The position numbers were made by a program, and so were the translations under genes. The notes under the pieces are model-generated. The model was not told the origin of the DNA, ran no database searches, and saw only the letters and a program-made list of their open reading frames with translations. From Myxococcales bacterium (GTDB taxonomy: Bacteria > Myxococcota > UBA796 > SXON01): a DNA stretch of 64,000 nt. Location of the stretch: NCBI GenBank assembly GCA_009692585.1, contig SHYX01000003.1:1-64000 (forward strand). Direction: 5' to 3'. Positions within the stretch are counted from its first letter, which is position 1, and each line of letters begins with the position of its first letter. Of this stretch, positions 25,704 to 34,493 are shown piece after piece.

Positions 25704-27045
25704 CCGCCCGCATCTCGTATGGGAAGCCGGCCGCGTTCCCGCTCACGCGGAGCCAGCCGCGGTCGCCGTCGCGCGGGCGGAAGTCCACCCGGATGCCGGC
25801 ATGAGCCAGCGCCTCGTTGATCCGCGGACCGTCGTCCACCTCGACGCAGACGAACGCCCCGCGCCTGGCCGATGGCCAGTCACCACGGACGGCAAGGCCG
25901 TGCGCCGCGCAGGCGCCCAGGATCTCGTCGACCAGTCCCGAGGTGACGCGCCGTGCCCGCGCCACCGCCGCCGGCAAGGATCCTGCACCGCTGGTCGCGA
26001 GCGCAGCGAGCTCGCCCAGCAGCATCACCTGCGCGATGAGCGTGGGCGTGCCGGTGCGAAAGCGGGTGCCGTCTTCGGCGCGGACCACCGGTCCTTTCTC
26101 GAAGGAGAACGGCGACCGGTGGTTCCACCACCCGGTGCGTTTCGGCGTGAGCAGCCGATGCCACCGACGAGGCAGGTACAGAAAGCCGGCGCCCGTCCCG
26201 CTGCGAAGCTGCTTGTGCCCGGCGGCCACGATGGCGACGTGGTCCCCGAGGGCCAGCGCCTCGATCGGAACCGTGCCGCAGGTCTGGTAGGCGTCGACCA
26301 GCAAGAGGGCGTCGGGGCAACGCTCTCGCAGCGCCGCGGCCAGAGCGGGCAGGTCTTGAAGCCAACCGGACTCGAAGAGCGCGTGGCTGATCGACAGTAC
26401 GCGGACGTCGGGGGTCAACGCGGCGATGATCCGCTCGGTCGGCACGCTGCCATCGGCATCGACCGGCACCTCGACCAGGCGGCCGCCACAGTTCTGCGCC
26501 CACTGGTGATGAATGTAGTGTCCGGTGGTGAAGTGACCGGCGGTGTAGACCAGGGTGCCCCCGTCGATCCCCTCCAGCACCGCGCCCAGGGCCTCCGAGG
26601 CGTTGGGGAACCAGGTGACGTCGCCGTCGACGAGGTTCCCCCCGACCAGCGCCGCGACCTGCTGGCGGTACTGGTCCATCACGGTCACCCAGGTGCCGTC
26701 GTCCCAGACGCCGATGCCGTGGGCGGCGAGCTGGTCAAGGTGCTCTTGCACCGCGGCGGGGCCCACGATGCTCGGCACGCCCATGCTGTGGCTGCAGGCG
26801 TAGATGCCCAGGTCGAGACCGGGATGAAGTTCGCGGAAATCGAGGTCGGCCGCAGAGATGCCCAGGTCGGCCGCGTGGTCCCGACGCAGGCGGAGAACTT
26901 CCGGCGAGGGGGCCATCCCACCCCCAGCGAGGTGACGGCGAAGTTCCGCAGGCGTCGTCGCGCCCAGACAGGCCCCGATCATCGCTGGCCGGGCCGTGGC
27001 CCTTGTCGCCATCTGCGCCGCCACCACCACGCCTCCGCTGTCCAT
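25675..27045 (-). CDS. Kynureninase-like PLP-dependent enzyme (class V aminotransferase fold)
   Basis: A 456-residue cytoplasmic pyridoxal-phosphate protein. GIYACSHSMGVPS, VWDDGTWVTVMDQYRQQVAAL and WFPNASEALGAVL match the cofactor-binding half of kynureninase and related class V enzymes. The Schiff-base lysine lies in AAGHKQLRSGTGAG (Lys278), close to kynureninase H-K-x-L-x-x-G-x-G. The ATG at 27045 is chosen because GGAGG precedes it by 4 nt; starts at 27012 and 26982 also exist. No other tryptophan/NAD pathway gene is near, so the true substrate is uncertain. It is divergent from a small membrane protein gene. Confidence 0.78.
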   Translation of the reverse strand: MDSGGVVVAAQMATRATARPAMIGACLGATTPAELRRHLAGGGMAPSPEVLRLRRDHAADLGISAADLDFRELHPGLDLGIYACSHSMGVPSIVGPAAVQEHLDQLAAHGIGVWDDGTWVTVMDQYRQQVAALVGGNLVDGDVTWFPNASEALGAVLEGIDGGTLVYTAGHFTTGHYIHHQWAQNCGGRLVEVPVDADGSVPTERIIAALTPDVRVLSISHALFESGWLQDLPALAAALRERCPDALLLVDAYQTCGTVPIEALALGDHVAIVAAGHKQLRSGTGAGFLYLPRRWHRLLTPKRTGWWNHRSPFSFEKGPVVRAEDGTRFRTGTPTLIAQVMLLGELAALATSGAGSLPAAVARARRVTSGLVDEILGACAAHGLAVRGDWPSARRGAFVCVEVDDGPRINEALAHAGIRVDFRPRDGDRGWLRVSGNAAGFPYEMRAVIGAIARAR

Positions 27046-27083
27046 CCCGCCTCCGCGACCGCCCCCTATCACCCGGAACTGCC

Positions 27084-27467
27084 ATGACCCCCGAATCCCA
27101 CTTCACCACCAAGGCCGCCTACGCCGACACCCATCTCGACCTCACGCTACTGGAGCGCGTCCGCCGCCCCCACCTCGCCGATGACCAGACCTGGAGGCGG
27201 GTCACGGCGCCGGTGTCGTCCCGACCGCGTCCCGTCGCGCCCGAGCGCCGAGCGTCGTCGTCCGCGCGCCGCCGCCAGCGTCAGTGGCGCGTCGAGGCGA
27301 TCGTCTCGACGTGCTTTACGCTGGTCTGCGCCGCGCTGCTGGGGGTCGTTGCCCTGCTCGGCGTCGCCGCCGGCGTGCTGCCGCCACTGGTGGCCGGCGC
27401 CTTGGTGCTCGGGGGGCTGTTGACGATGTTCGGCGCGGCCGTCATCGTCCTGTTGGCGCTGGCGTAG
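27084..27467 (+). CDS. Small membrane protein with two transmembrane segments
   Basis: A 127-residue protein. The first ~70 residues are hydrophilic and Arg-rich (HLDLTLLERVRRPHLADDQ). Two membrane helices follow from about residues 75 to 127 (CFTLVCAALLGVVALLGVAA and LVLGGLLTMFGAAVIVLLA). No known domain. The ATG is 38 bp from the divergent kynureninase-like start. The 3' end overlaps the convergent S9 peptidase gene by 26 bp. Confidence 0.65.
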   Translation: MTPESHFTTKAAYADTHLDLTLLERVRRPHLADDQTWRRVTAPVSSRPRPVAPERRASSSARRRQRQWRVEAIVSTCFTLVCAALLGVVALLGVAAGVLPPLVAGALVLGGLLTMFGAAVIVLLALA

Positions 27468-29385
27468 CGCCGCTCGCAATCAGGTAACGCTCGAAGAAAA
27501 GGGTCGTTGCGCGCGTCATCACGTCGCGATTGCTCTTGCGCTTGAATCCGTGGCCCTCGTCGTTCGCGAGTAGATACCACACGTCCTGCCCCTTCTGGCG
27601 CAATGCGGAGACAATCTGCTCCGCCTCCGACATCGGCACGCGCGGATCGTTGCGCCCCTGCACCACGAACAGCGGGTCACTGATCCGCCCCACGTTGTTG
27701 AGCGGTGACACCTCCTGAAGAAACGCGCGCATCGCCGGATCACGTTCGTCGCCATACTCCACCCGGCGCAGGTCGCGACGGTAGGCGTCGGTGTTCTCCA
27801 GAAAGCTCACGAAGTTGCTGATGCCCACGGAATCGATTCCGCAACGCAACCGGTCGGGGAAGGCCACCAGCGACGCCAACACCATGAATCCGCCGTACGA
27901 GCCACCGGTGACGCCGACGCGGGAGGCATCGAGCCCGGATTGGGTACCAATCCAATCCAACACCGCCCCGATGTCCTTGACCGAGTCCATGCGCTTGCGA
28001 CCATCGTCGAGGGTCAGATACGAGCGCCCGTAGCCCGAGGAACCCCGCACATTGGGGACCACGACGGTGAGCCCCAGCTCGTTGACCCAGTACTGGAAGG
28101 TGCCCACGAAACTGTCGCGCGATTGCGACTCGGGACCGCCATGGATGCTGATGACCACTGGCGATGGTCCGTTGGCTGTGGCCGGGCGGTACACCCATGC
28201 GGGAACTTCCAGGCCGTCAAAGGAGGGCATCGCCACCAGCTCCGGCACCACGAATCGGCTGGTGTCGAGACCGCCGACCTCGGACTCGGTCCACCGGGTC
28301 GACGTCTGTTTCTTGAGGTCGAGGACGTACACGTCGGTCGGAGCCTGCGCGGTCGAGATGCTGAGGGCAAGGCGCTTCCCCGCGGCATCGAAGGCGAGCC
28401 CCCCGGCCACCCCGAGCGGAATCGCCAGTCGCTTGCGATGTTCGGGTGCGCCGCTCGCCGCCACATACACCGCGCTGCGCCCGGCTTCGTTCACCGTGAA
28501 CGCCAACTGCCGCAGGTCCGGCGCCATCGCCAGCGCCTCGACGTCCCACGGGATGTCGGCCGTCAGCACCGTCGTGACGTTGGACGCCAACTCGACGCGG
28601 ACCAACCGCCGGAACTCGCCGCCGCCGTCGGTCGTCGCGAAGATGGCGGCGCCGCCTTCCGCGAAGACGGCTTCGTCCCAGGTTGCCGGACTGGCCATCG
28701 GCGACACCTCGACCAGCTGGCCGGTGCCGAGGTCGAGGACGTACAGCCGGGAGTGGACCGCGGACGTGAACTGACGCACCAACAACCGCGCGTCGTCCGC
28801 GCTCCAGTCGAGCACGTTCCATTGACCCTCGACCTCCAGCACCCGTCGCGCGCTGGCCGGGTCGGCAGCGTCCATGACGTAGAGATCGAAGTCTTTCTGG
28901 TTACGACGGGTCGAGGAGAACGCGAAGCGGTCCCCGGTGTTGGCCCAGGCGCCCAGCTCGTTGCGGGAGGACCCGTCGGTCAGCAGCGTGGAGACACCGC
29001 TCCGCAAATCGAACCGGAAGAGCTGCCACGCCTCACCGCCGCCGACGTCACGCGCGTACACGACGCTCGTCCCATCGCCTTCGGGATCCCACCCAGCGGA
29101 GGCGACGGGCTCGCTGAAAAAGGTGACCTGTTTCCGGGCCATCCCGGGCCCCGCCACGGTGTGCAACTGTGAGGTCTCCCCGAACCGGGTGGTCACCATC
29201 AGCCCGGCGCTCCTGGCCAGCCAACCCACGAGACCGGCGCTGCGCACGTTTTCGTACTGGGACGTGCGCTCGGCGACCTCTGGCGGAATGTCCGGGACTC
29301 CGTCCAGAACCAGTTGCCCCTCCACCCGGCTCGCAGCGTCAGCCAGCGAGACGGCGGCAAGGACCGTCAGAAACGACGCGAACAC
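27442..29385 (-). CDS. S9-family serine peptidase (prolyl oligopeptidase / acylaminoacyl-peptidase type), secreted
   Basis: A 647-residue exported peptidase. The GTG start gives a signal peptide (MFASFLTVLAAVSLADA). Residues ~60-370 form the beta-propeller with repeated D-L-Y-V-M/L-D blades that gates access to the active site. The C-terminal alpha/beta-hydrolase domain has VVISIHGGPESQSRDSF and the nucleophile elbow GVTGGSYGGFM. The catalytic triad is Ser496, Asp580 (GRNDPRVP) and His612 (DEGHGFKR). It would cut short peptides in the periplasm or outside. It starts 2 nt after the stop of the TULIP-like lipoprotein gene, so both are co-expressed. Confidence 0.9.
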   Translation of the reverse strand: MFASFLTVLAAVSLADAASRVEGQLVLDGVPDIPPEVAERTSQYENVRSAGLVGWLARSAGLMVTTRFGETSQLHTVAGPGMARKQVTFFSEPVASAGWDPEGDGTSVVYARDVGGGEAWQLFRFDLRSGVSTLLTDGSSRNELGAWANTGDRFAFSSTRRNQKDFDLYVMDAADPASARRVLEVEGQWNVLDWSADDARLLVRQFTSAVHSRLYVLDLGTGQLVEVSPMASPATWDEAVFAEGGAAIFATTDGGGEFRRLVRVELASNVTTVLTADIPWDVEALAMAPDLRQLAFTVNEAGRSAVYVAASGAPEHRKRLAIPLGVAGGLAFDAAGKRLALSISTAQAPTDVYVLDLKKQTSTRWTESEVGGLDTSRFVVPELVAMPSFDGLEVPAWVYRPATANGPSPVVISIHGGPESQSRDSFVGTFQYWVNELGLTVVVPNVRGSSGYGRSYLTLDDGRKRMDSVKDIGAVLDWIGTQSGLDASRVGVTGGSYGGFMVLASLVAFPDRLRCGIDSVGISNFVSFLENTDAYRRDLRRVEYGDERDPAMRAFLQEVSPLNNVGRISDPLFVVQGRNDPRVPMSEAEQIVSALRQKGQDVWYLLANDEGHGFKRKSNRDVMTRATTLFFERYLIASGATPAPTGR

Positions 29386-29387
29386 GA

Positions 29388-31895
29388 TCAGAGACCGAGA
29401 TCGGCATCGACGGTGACGAAGCCGTTTTCGGGGCCGTCGACCTTCAGACCATCGATGGTGATGCTGAAGCCGCCAATCTCGGGGAGCGGAATCTCGCCGA
29501 GCGCGCCGGTGAGCGCAGGGAGCAACAGCGGCACCAGCGCTTCGAGAAGGTCCTCGGTGTCCCGGCTGGCCACGGTGTTGGCCTCGGGCATGGTGACGTC
29601 GAACCAGACCTCGGGGGTGCCGATCGTCGGGGACAGCATGCCGTCGACGACGGCAAGGTCCATCCCGGCCACGAGGCTGACGTAGACGCGCAGACGGAGG
29701 TTCTCGTCGATGGGCGCGCCGTCGTAGAGGGACAGTTCGAGATCGCCGATCTGCACGTCGAGCATCGAGGTGCCGGTGCCCGGCACCACCACCGGCGGCA
29801 ACAGCGGCTTGGTGGTGATGCGCAGGTCGGCGATGCCGAGCAGATCCCCGAAGGTACCCAGATCGAGGCCGAGATCGAGGCCGTCCATCTCCTGGTCCAG
29901 GACGCCGGCGCCCCAGAAGGCGTACAGCGCCTGATTCAGGAAGTCGGCGCCGATCGAGACCTGGAAGTCCGGCGAGGAGGAGGCGTAGACCGGGAGCGAG
30001 TAGTTGCCATAGAGAGACCCGAGCCCCATCTCCTCGTGAATCCAGGTTTCCGGATACACTTCGGTGCCCAGGCTCAGGGTCAGGCCGTAATCGTCCACGC
30101 TGGTCGAGAAGGGCTCGGCCGCCAGCACCACGGTCGCCGCGCCGAGGGCAAAGCTGGTGGCGATTTCCAGCGCGCCGACGGCATCCGCCACGGCGGCGGG
30201 GATCTCGTCGGTGATGGCCGACTCCAACGCATCTTCCATGTAGCCCTGGACCAAGCTGGAGAGGTCGAGTCCGAAGAAGCTCATCACGTCGTAGAGCCAG
30301 CTGTCCCAATCGAAGGTGAAGTTGGTAGACGTGACATCGGTGTTGGCGACGGTGAGCCCGAGCTCACCCCCTGACACATACGGATACAGGTCCATGTTCG
30401 CAGTGATGTCGTCGGCGTAGATGCTGCCGTTCGCGCTCAGACCGATTCCGAGGACCGTACCATCGGCGTCCCACTCTAGGTAGGGATCGAGCACCTGGAA
30501 GGTCGTGTCGAGGTAGCCGCCCGCGTTGGGGTCGATCTCGAGGTCGGTGGACCCGATCGACGGATTCCAGATGTACAGTTCCAGGGAGTACCACGTGATG
30601 CAGATCTCAAAGAAGACCAGATCGATACAGGACTCGGACTCCATGCTGACCACCGGATTCGGCACCAACGCGGTGAGATCCGTGCCGTTGATGAGCCCCT
30701 CACCCAGGCTCTCCAAGGTGTCGAAGCCATCTTCGTTGATGCGCGCGACGATGCCGTTTCCGATCTGGGTTGTATTGGGCTGAAACGCGCCATCCAACAC
30801 ACTGCGCGTGTCGTTGGCCCCGTTGCCATCGCTGTCCTCGACGATGGTCTCGACGATGTTGAGGCCGAACTCGTAGTCGAGCGTGTGAGTGAAACTTCCA
30901 TCCCCGTTGACCGTGACCGGATCGCCGTTGACCGTCATCGGCCCGATGGCGCTCCATTCGTCTTTGACCGTACCCCACATCAGCGCACTGGTGTTGACCT
31001 CCCAATCGCCGCGCTCGGGCTCGACGATGCCCAGGTCGGGACCCGTGCTGTCGATGAGGAAGGGGCCGACATCGGCAGAAAGGTCCTCGAAGGTCGCGGT
31101 GACGGTGTACCAGCCCTCATCTACGAAGGTGACGTTGGGCCCCGCCACGACCGCGTCGGCCGCCCCGCCGGTGACGACGAACGGAGCGCGCTCGTCGAGG
31201 ATGTTGCCATAGTCGTCGCGTACCAGCGCGGTGACTATGGCGGAATCGTACACCTCCAGCGAGGTGTCACTCATAGAGAGGTCGATCACCGCGGCGGGGC
31301 CGGGAACGATCCGGAACTGCTCGCGATCGGCGATGGCGTCTACCTTAGCCGCCAGCACGTACACGCCCGCGACGCCCGACGAAACCCGCGGCTCAGCCAC
31401 GACCACCTGCGTGCTGTCCGCGGCGACCGCGATGTGCTCCCGCGCGATCGGGTTTGAGAACCGGTCGGCGGCCGCGACCGTCCAGGTCAAGGATTCACCG
31501 GCGCCGGCCTGGATGCCGCTGAGCTGGAGGTCGACGGTCTCGGCGACATCGGGGACCACGGTGATCCACAGGTTGTCGTAGTACTGGCGCCCATCCCACA
31601 CGGTGGTCCCGCTGAGCAGGTGGACCGCGGCGAGCGTCGGCATCAGCGTACCAGAGCCGGCCGTGGCCCACGTCTGGTTGAGGGACCCGAGTTGGTCGGA
31701 CACAAAGTCCACGGGCACGACGATGGCGTTTCCATCGTCGAAGTGCAGACGCGCGCTCCAGTCGATCCGGGTCCCGGCGACGAGGGTGTCCGCGCTGACC
31801 AGCACCTCAAGCCCTACCGGCTTCGGAACATCCACCTCGCTGTGCGATTCACAGGCAGCGAGCACGAGGATCGGGCTGAGGAGCAGGGTACGCAT
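29388..31895 (-). CDS. Large lipoprotein with Ig-like modules and a TULIP/BPI-like lipid-binding region
   Basis: An 835-residue lipoprotein (MRTLLLSPILVLAAC, lipobox LAAC). Residues ~15-340 consist of Ig-like/invasin-type beta-sandwich modules, for example GLEVLVSADTLVAG and VTALVRDDYGNILDERAPF. The C-terminal ~480 residues alternate amphipathic strands and helices with DFLNQALYAFWGAGVLDQEM, LRITTKPLLPPVV and a proline-framed final strand. These details recall eukaryotic BPI/LBP/CETP (TULIP) lipid-binding proteins and their few bacterial relatives. A role in binding or moving lipids or LPS is an inference. The 3' gene is an S9 peptidase 2 nt away. Confidence 0.68.
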   Translation of the reverse strand: MRTLLLSPILVLAACESHSEVDVPKPVGLEVLVSADTLVAGTRIDWSARLHFDDGNAIVVPVDFVSDQLGSLNQTWATAGSGTLMPTLAAVHLLSGTTVWDGRQYYDNLWITVVPDVAETVDLQLSGIQAGAGESLTWTVAAADRFSNPIAREHIAVAADSTQVVVAEPRVSSGVAGVYVLAAKVDAIADREQFRIVPGPAAVIDLSMSDTSLEVYDSAIVTALVRDDYGNILDERAPFVVTGGAADAVVAGPNVTFVDEGWYTVTATFEDLSADVGPFLIDSTGPDLGIVEPERGDWEVNTSALMWGTVKDEWSAIGPMTVNGDPVTVNGDGSFTHTLDYEFGLNIVETIVEDSDGNGANDTRSVLDGAFQPNTTQIGNGIVARINEDGFDTLESLGEGLINGTDLTALVPNPVVSMESESCIDLVFFEICITWYSLELYIWNPSIGSTDLEIDPNAGGYLDTTFQVLDPYLEWDADGTVLGIGLSANGSIYADDITANMDLYPYVSGGELGLTVANTDVTSTNFTFDWDSWLYDVMSFFGLDLSSLVQGYMEDALESAITDEIPAAVADAVGALEIATSFALGAATVVLAAEPFSTSVDDYGLTLSLGTEVYPETWIHEEMGLGSLYGNYSLPVYASSSPDFQVSIGADFLNQALYAFWGAGVLDQEMDGLDLGLDLGTFGDLLGIADLRITTKPLLPPVVVPGTGTSMLDVQIGDLELSLYDGAPIDENLRLRVYVSLVAGMDLAVVDGMLSPTIGTPEVWFDVTMPEANTVASRDTEDLLEALVPLLLPALTGALGEIPLPEIGGFSITIDGLKVDGPENGFVTVDADLGL

Positions 31896-31942
31896 GGTGC
31901 CGCCAGTGTCCCACATATCTCCCTCGCCGAATAGAGGCGCGC

Positions 31943-33550
31943 GTGCCCGTTTTTTCGCGAACGATCCCCCCTGCGTACGCGGCGTGGCTGGCCGAGGTGG
32001 GCACGGCCGGACTGCGCCATGCGGTGGCCGAAGCCGTGGGTGACGCCGACGCCCGTTGGCGACACACGGGTCTGGTGTTGTTCGACCCGGCCTTCCGCAA
32101 GGGCCCGACGCTCCCGCCGGTGGCGGAGCCGGGCGCCTTGTACGCCGCGATGCACCCGCTGGCGCGCGCGAACGGGGTGTACTACACGCCGCGTCTGGTC
32201 GCCGACGGCGTGGTGGACCTGGCCTGGGACGGCGACGGACCCGTCAGCGACCCGGCCTGCGGTGCCGGTGCCTTCCTGCTCGCGGCGCTGCGGAGGGTGC
32301 CGGCCTCCCGGCGCGCGGACTTCGCGCGCACGAGCCTCTTTGGCGCCGACATCGACGCGCTTGCAGTGATGATCGCGCAGGCCTGCATCACGATCGATGC
32401 CGGGCTCGACCGAAGCGGCGCCGACGCGCTCAGCCGCAACGTGACGGCTCGGAACTCCCTGACGGAACCTCCCGCGCCCGTGCGCACGATTCTGACCAAC
32501 CCGCCCTTCCTCAACCGGCTGCGCTCGCTCACTGCCCCCACCGTGGGCCTCGCCGCGGCGCTGCGCAGCCGTCATGGCGGCGCGCTGGGGCCGTACACCG
32601 ACGTCAGCGTCGTCTTCCTCCTCGACGCGCTGCGCGCCGCCGAGCGCATCGGCATCGTGCTCCCCGCGAGCGTCGGCGCCACACGCGATGCCGCGGCGGC
32701 ACGCGCACTGGCGGGCCGACCCACCTTCGCCTGGACGCTGCCGCCCGGCTCCTTTCCCGGGGTGGGGGTGCCGCTGTTGGCGCTCGGGTTCGGCCCCGGC
32801 GTGGGATCGACGACGCGCCGCTTCTCCGGCGTGCCCGCGCGCGCCGAGGCCGCCGTGTCCGGGGACTGGTGCGAGCTCCTGGTCAGCGACCGCGCGCCGC
32901 CCTGGTCGCCGCCCGACGGCCAGCGCCGCCTGGGCGACGTCGCCACGATCGAGGCCGACTTCCGAGACGAATACTACGCCCTGCGGGGGCAAGTGCGCGA
33001 AGGCGGCGACGGGGTACGCATCGTGACCAGCGGTGGGATCTCGTCGGGCAGGTTCCGCTGGGGCGAGCGGCCGGCGCGGATCCACAAGTCGTCGTGGCTG
33101 CGGCCGACGGTGGACGCCTGCCACCTGCACCCGCGGCAGGCGGCGCGCGTCGGTCCGCGACTCTTCGTCGCGACGCAGACACGCGTTCTGGAGGCGGCGG
33201 CCGACCCGGCGGGCGCCTATGTCGGGCTCACGCCGGTGCTGACGGTCCTGCCCGGAACGTGGGCCATCGCGGAGCTGCTCGCCGTGCTCCTCTCGCCGCC
33301 GGCCAGCGCCTGGGCGCGCCGGCGAAGCGTGGGGGCCGGGCTCACGCTGTCGGTGCTCAAGCTCAGCGCGGCGCAGCTTCGCGACCTGCCGCTCCCCCCG
33401 TCGATCCCGGGCGGAGCCGTCGTGCTGGCGGAGCGCTTGATCGGGGGGGACGCCAGCTGCCTCGACGAGCTGGCCACGGTGATGACCCAGGCGTACGGCG
33501 CCCCGGACGAGGTGTTGGCGTGGTGGCGTCGCGAGTCTCGGCGAGCTTGA
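31943..33550 (+). CDS. Orphan N6-adenine DNA methyltransferase (Eco57I/type IIG-like)
   Basis: A 535-residue Class I methyltransferase. SAM-binding motif I is SDPACGAGAFLLAALRR (Asp103) and the adenine-specific catalytic motif IV is LTNPPF (Asn186), the N-P-P-F form used by Eco57I/BREX/type IIG-like enzymes. The preceding GVYYTPRLVADGVVDLAW matches the conserved Y-T-P segment of those families. The C-terminal half (for example GGISSGRFRWGERPARIHK) probably holds the target-recognition domain. No nuclease domain, helicase or restriction gene lies nearby, so the role may be solitary methylation or part of an incomplete system. GTG start; monocistronic; starts 47 bp from the divergent TULIP-like gene. 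Confidence 0.83.
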   Translation: MPVFSRTIPPAYAAWLAEVGTAGLRHAVAEAVGDADARWRHTGLVLFDPAFRKGPTLPPVAEPGALYAAMHPLARANGVYYTPRLVADGVVDLAWDGDGPVSDPACGAGAFLLAALRRVPASRRADFARTSLFGADIDALAVMIAQACITIDAGLDRSGADALSRNVTARNSLTEPPAPVRTILTNPPFLNRLRSLTAPTVGLAAALRSRHGGALGPYTDVSVVFLLDALRAAERIGIVLPASVGATRDAAAARALAGRPTFAWTLPPGSFPGVGVPLLALGFGPGVGSTTRRFSGVPARAEAAVSGDWCELLVSDRAPPWSPPDGQRRLGDVATIEADFRDEYYALRGQVREGGDGVRIVTSGGISSGRFRWGERPARIHKSSWLRPTVDACHLHPRQAARVGPRLFVATQTRVLEAAADPAGAYVGLTPVLTVLPGTWAIAELLAVLLSPPASAWARRRSVGAGLTLSVLKLSAAQLRDLPLPPSIPGGAVVLAERLIGGDASCLDELATVMTQAYGAPDEVLAWWRRESRRA

Positions 33551-33654
33551 TCGACGCGAGGTCGCGTACCAGATCTCGCTCGCCGTTCGACCCGGGTACC
33601 TCGAAGCCGGACCCTACGACGAGGTGCCCGTCCTCGCGGTCGAGACCGGGAAGG

Positions 33655-34491
33655 TCACCGCCCGCGTTCGTCCGCACACAAGAGCACCCGACCCGACCCG
33701 ATCCTCACGCTGGACGGCGAGCTGCAGGAAGCGCCATCCGCCAACTCGATCGGTCGGGGGACGGTCCAGCCCTGTCCGTCGACCCGCCGCGACTCGACCG
33801 GAAGGGGTCTGCCAGCCTCGACCCGCTGCGCGGTCAGTACGACGGTGTCCCCCTCGCGGCGCACATGCGGCACGGTGAGGCCGGTGATGACCGACCCGAG
33901 GCCGCCCCCCTCCGACGCGACCACCACCTCGCGATGGTCTCGGGTCATGAAGACCTCCCAGCGCGTACCCTGGTACACCGGCGACGGGTCCACCAGTCCC
34001 CTTCCCTCGAGCATCACCTCGGCGCGGCCGAAGCCCGACCCGGTCCAGAACGTGCGGACCACCCGCGTCGATCGACTCCCCTCCGCCGGGTCGCCGACGC
34101 CGTCTACCTGGACAAACCACAGCTCGCGCCCGGTCGGTCCCATCACCAGGGCGGGGTCGATCAGGGAATGGCCGGGGGCATCCACCGGCCAGGCGTGAGC
34201 GGTCCAGGACCGCAAGTCCCCCGACTCCACCACCACCACGAAGAGCTGCGGGAACCACTCCGCGAACACGCTGGGGACGAGCTTGTGGGAGAGTCCCGGG
34301 ACAAAAACGGTGTCACCCTCGGCATAGGCGTCCAGGCTCGTGAGGGCGCGGAGCGGAAGGACGACACCCGGCCACGGCCCCGTCGTCTCGGTGTAGGCGC
34401 GCACCTCGCCCTGCCCGTCGGCCGTCAACGTGGCCACGGCGACCTCCCCGTCCGAAGGCGCCCGGGCGCACGCGAGGAGCAGCGGAAACAC
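33655..34491 (-). CDS. Lipoprotein, five-bladed-propeller-like, last gene of the GTPase operon
   Basis: A 278-residue predicted lipoprotein. The GTG start, 2 nt after the GTPase stop, gives the very short signal MFPLLLAC with lipobox LLAC. The mature part shows propeller-like repeats with acidic turns (SLIDPALVMGPTGRELWFVQ, LVDPSPVYQGTRWEVFMTRD). These resemble the five-bladed folds of GH43/GH32/GH68 enzymes, but no full catalytic triad can be assigned. Position as the fourth gene of a tightly packed operon with two GTPases and a MopE lipoprotein suggests a common function on both sides of the membrane. Confidence 0.68.
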   Translation of the reverse strand: MFPLLLACARAPSDGEVAVATLTADGQGEVRAYTETTGPWPGVVLPLRALTSLDAYAEGDTVFVPGLSHKLVPSVFAEWFPQLFVVVVESGDLRSWTAHAWPVDAPGHSLIDPALVMGPTGRELWFVQVDGVGDPAEGSRSTRVVRTFWTGSGFGRAEVMLEGRGLVDPSPVYQGTRWEVFMTRDHREVVVASEGGGLGSVITGLTVPHVRREGDTVVLTAQRVEAGRPLPVESRRVDGQGWTVPRPIELADGASCSSPSSVRIGSGRVLLCADERGR

Positions 34492-34493
34492 GG

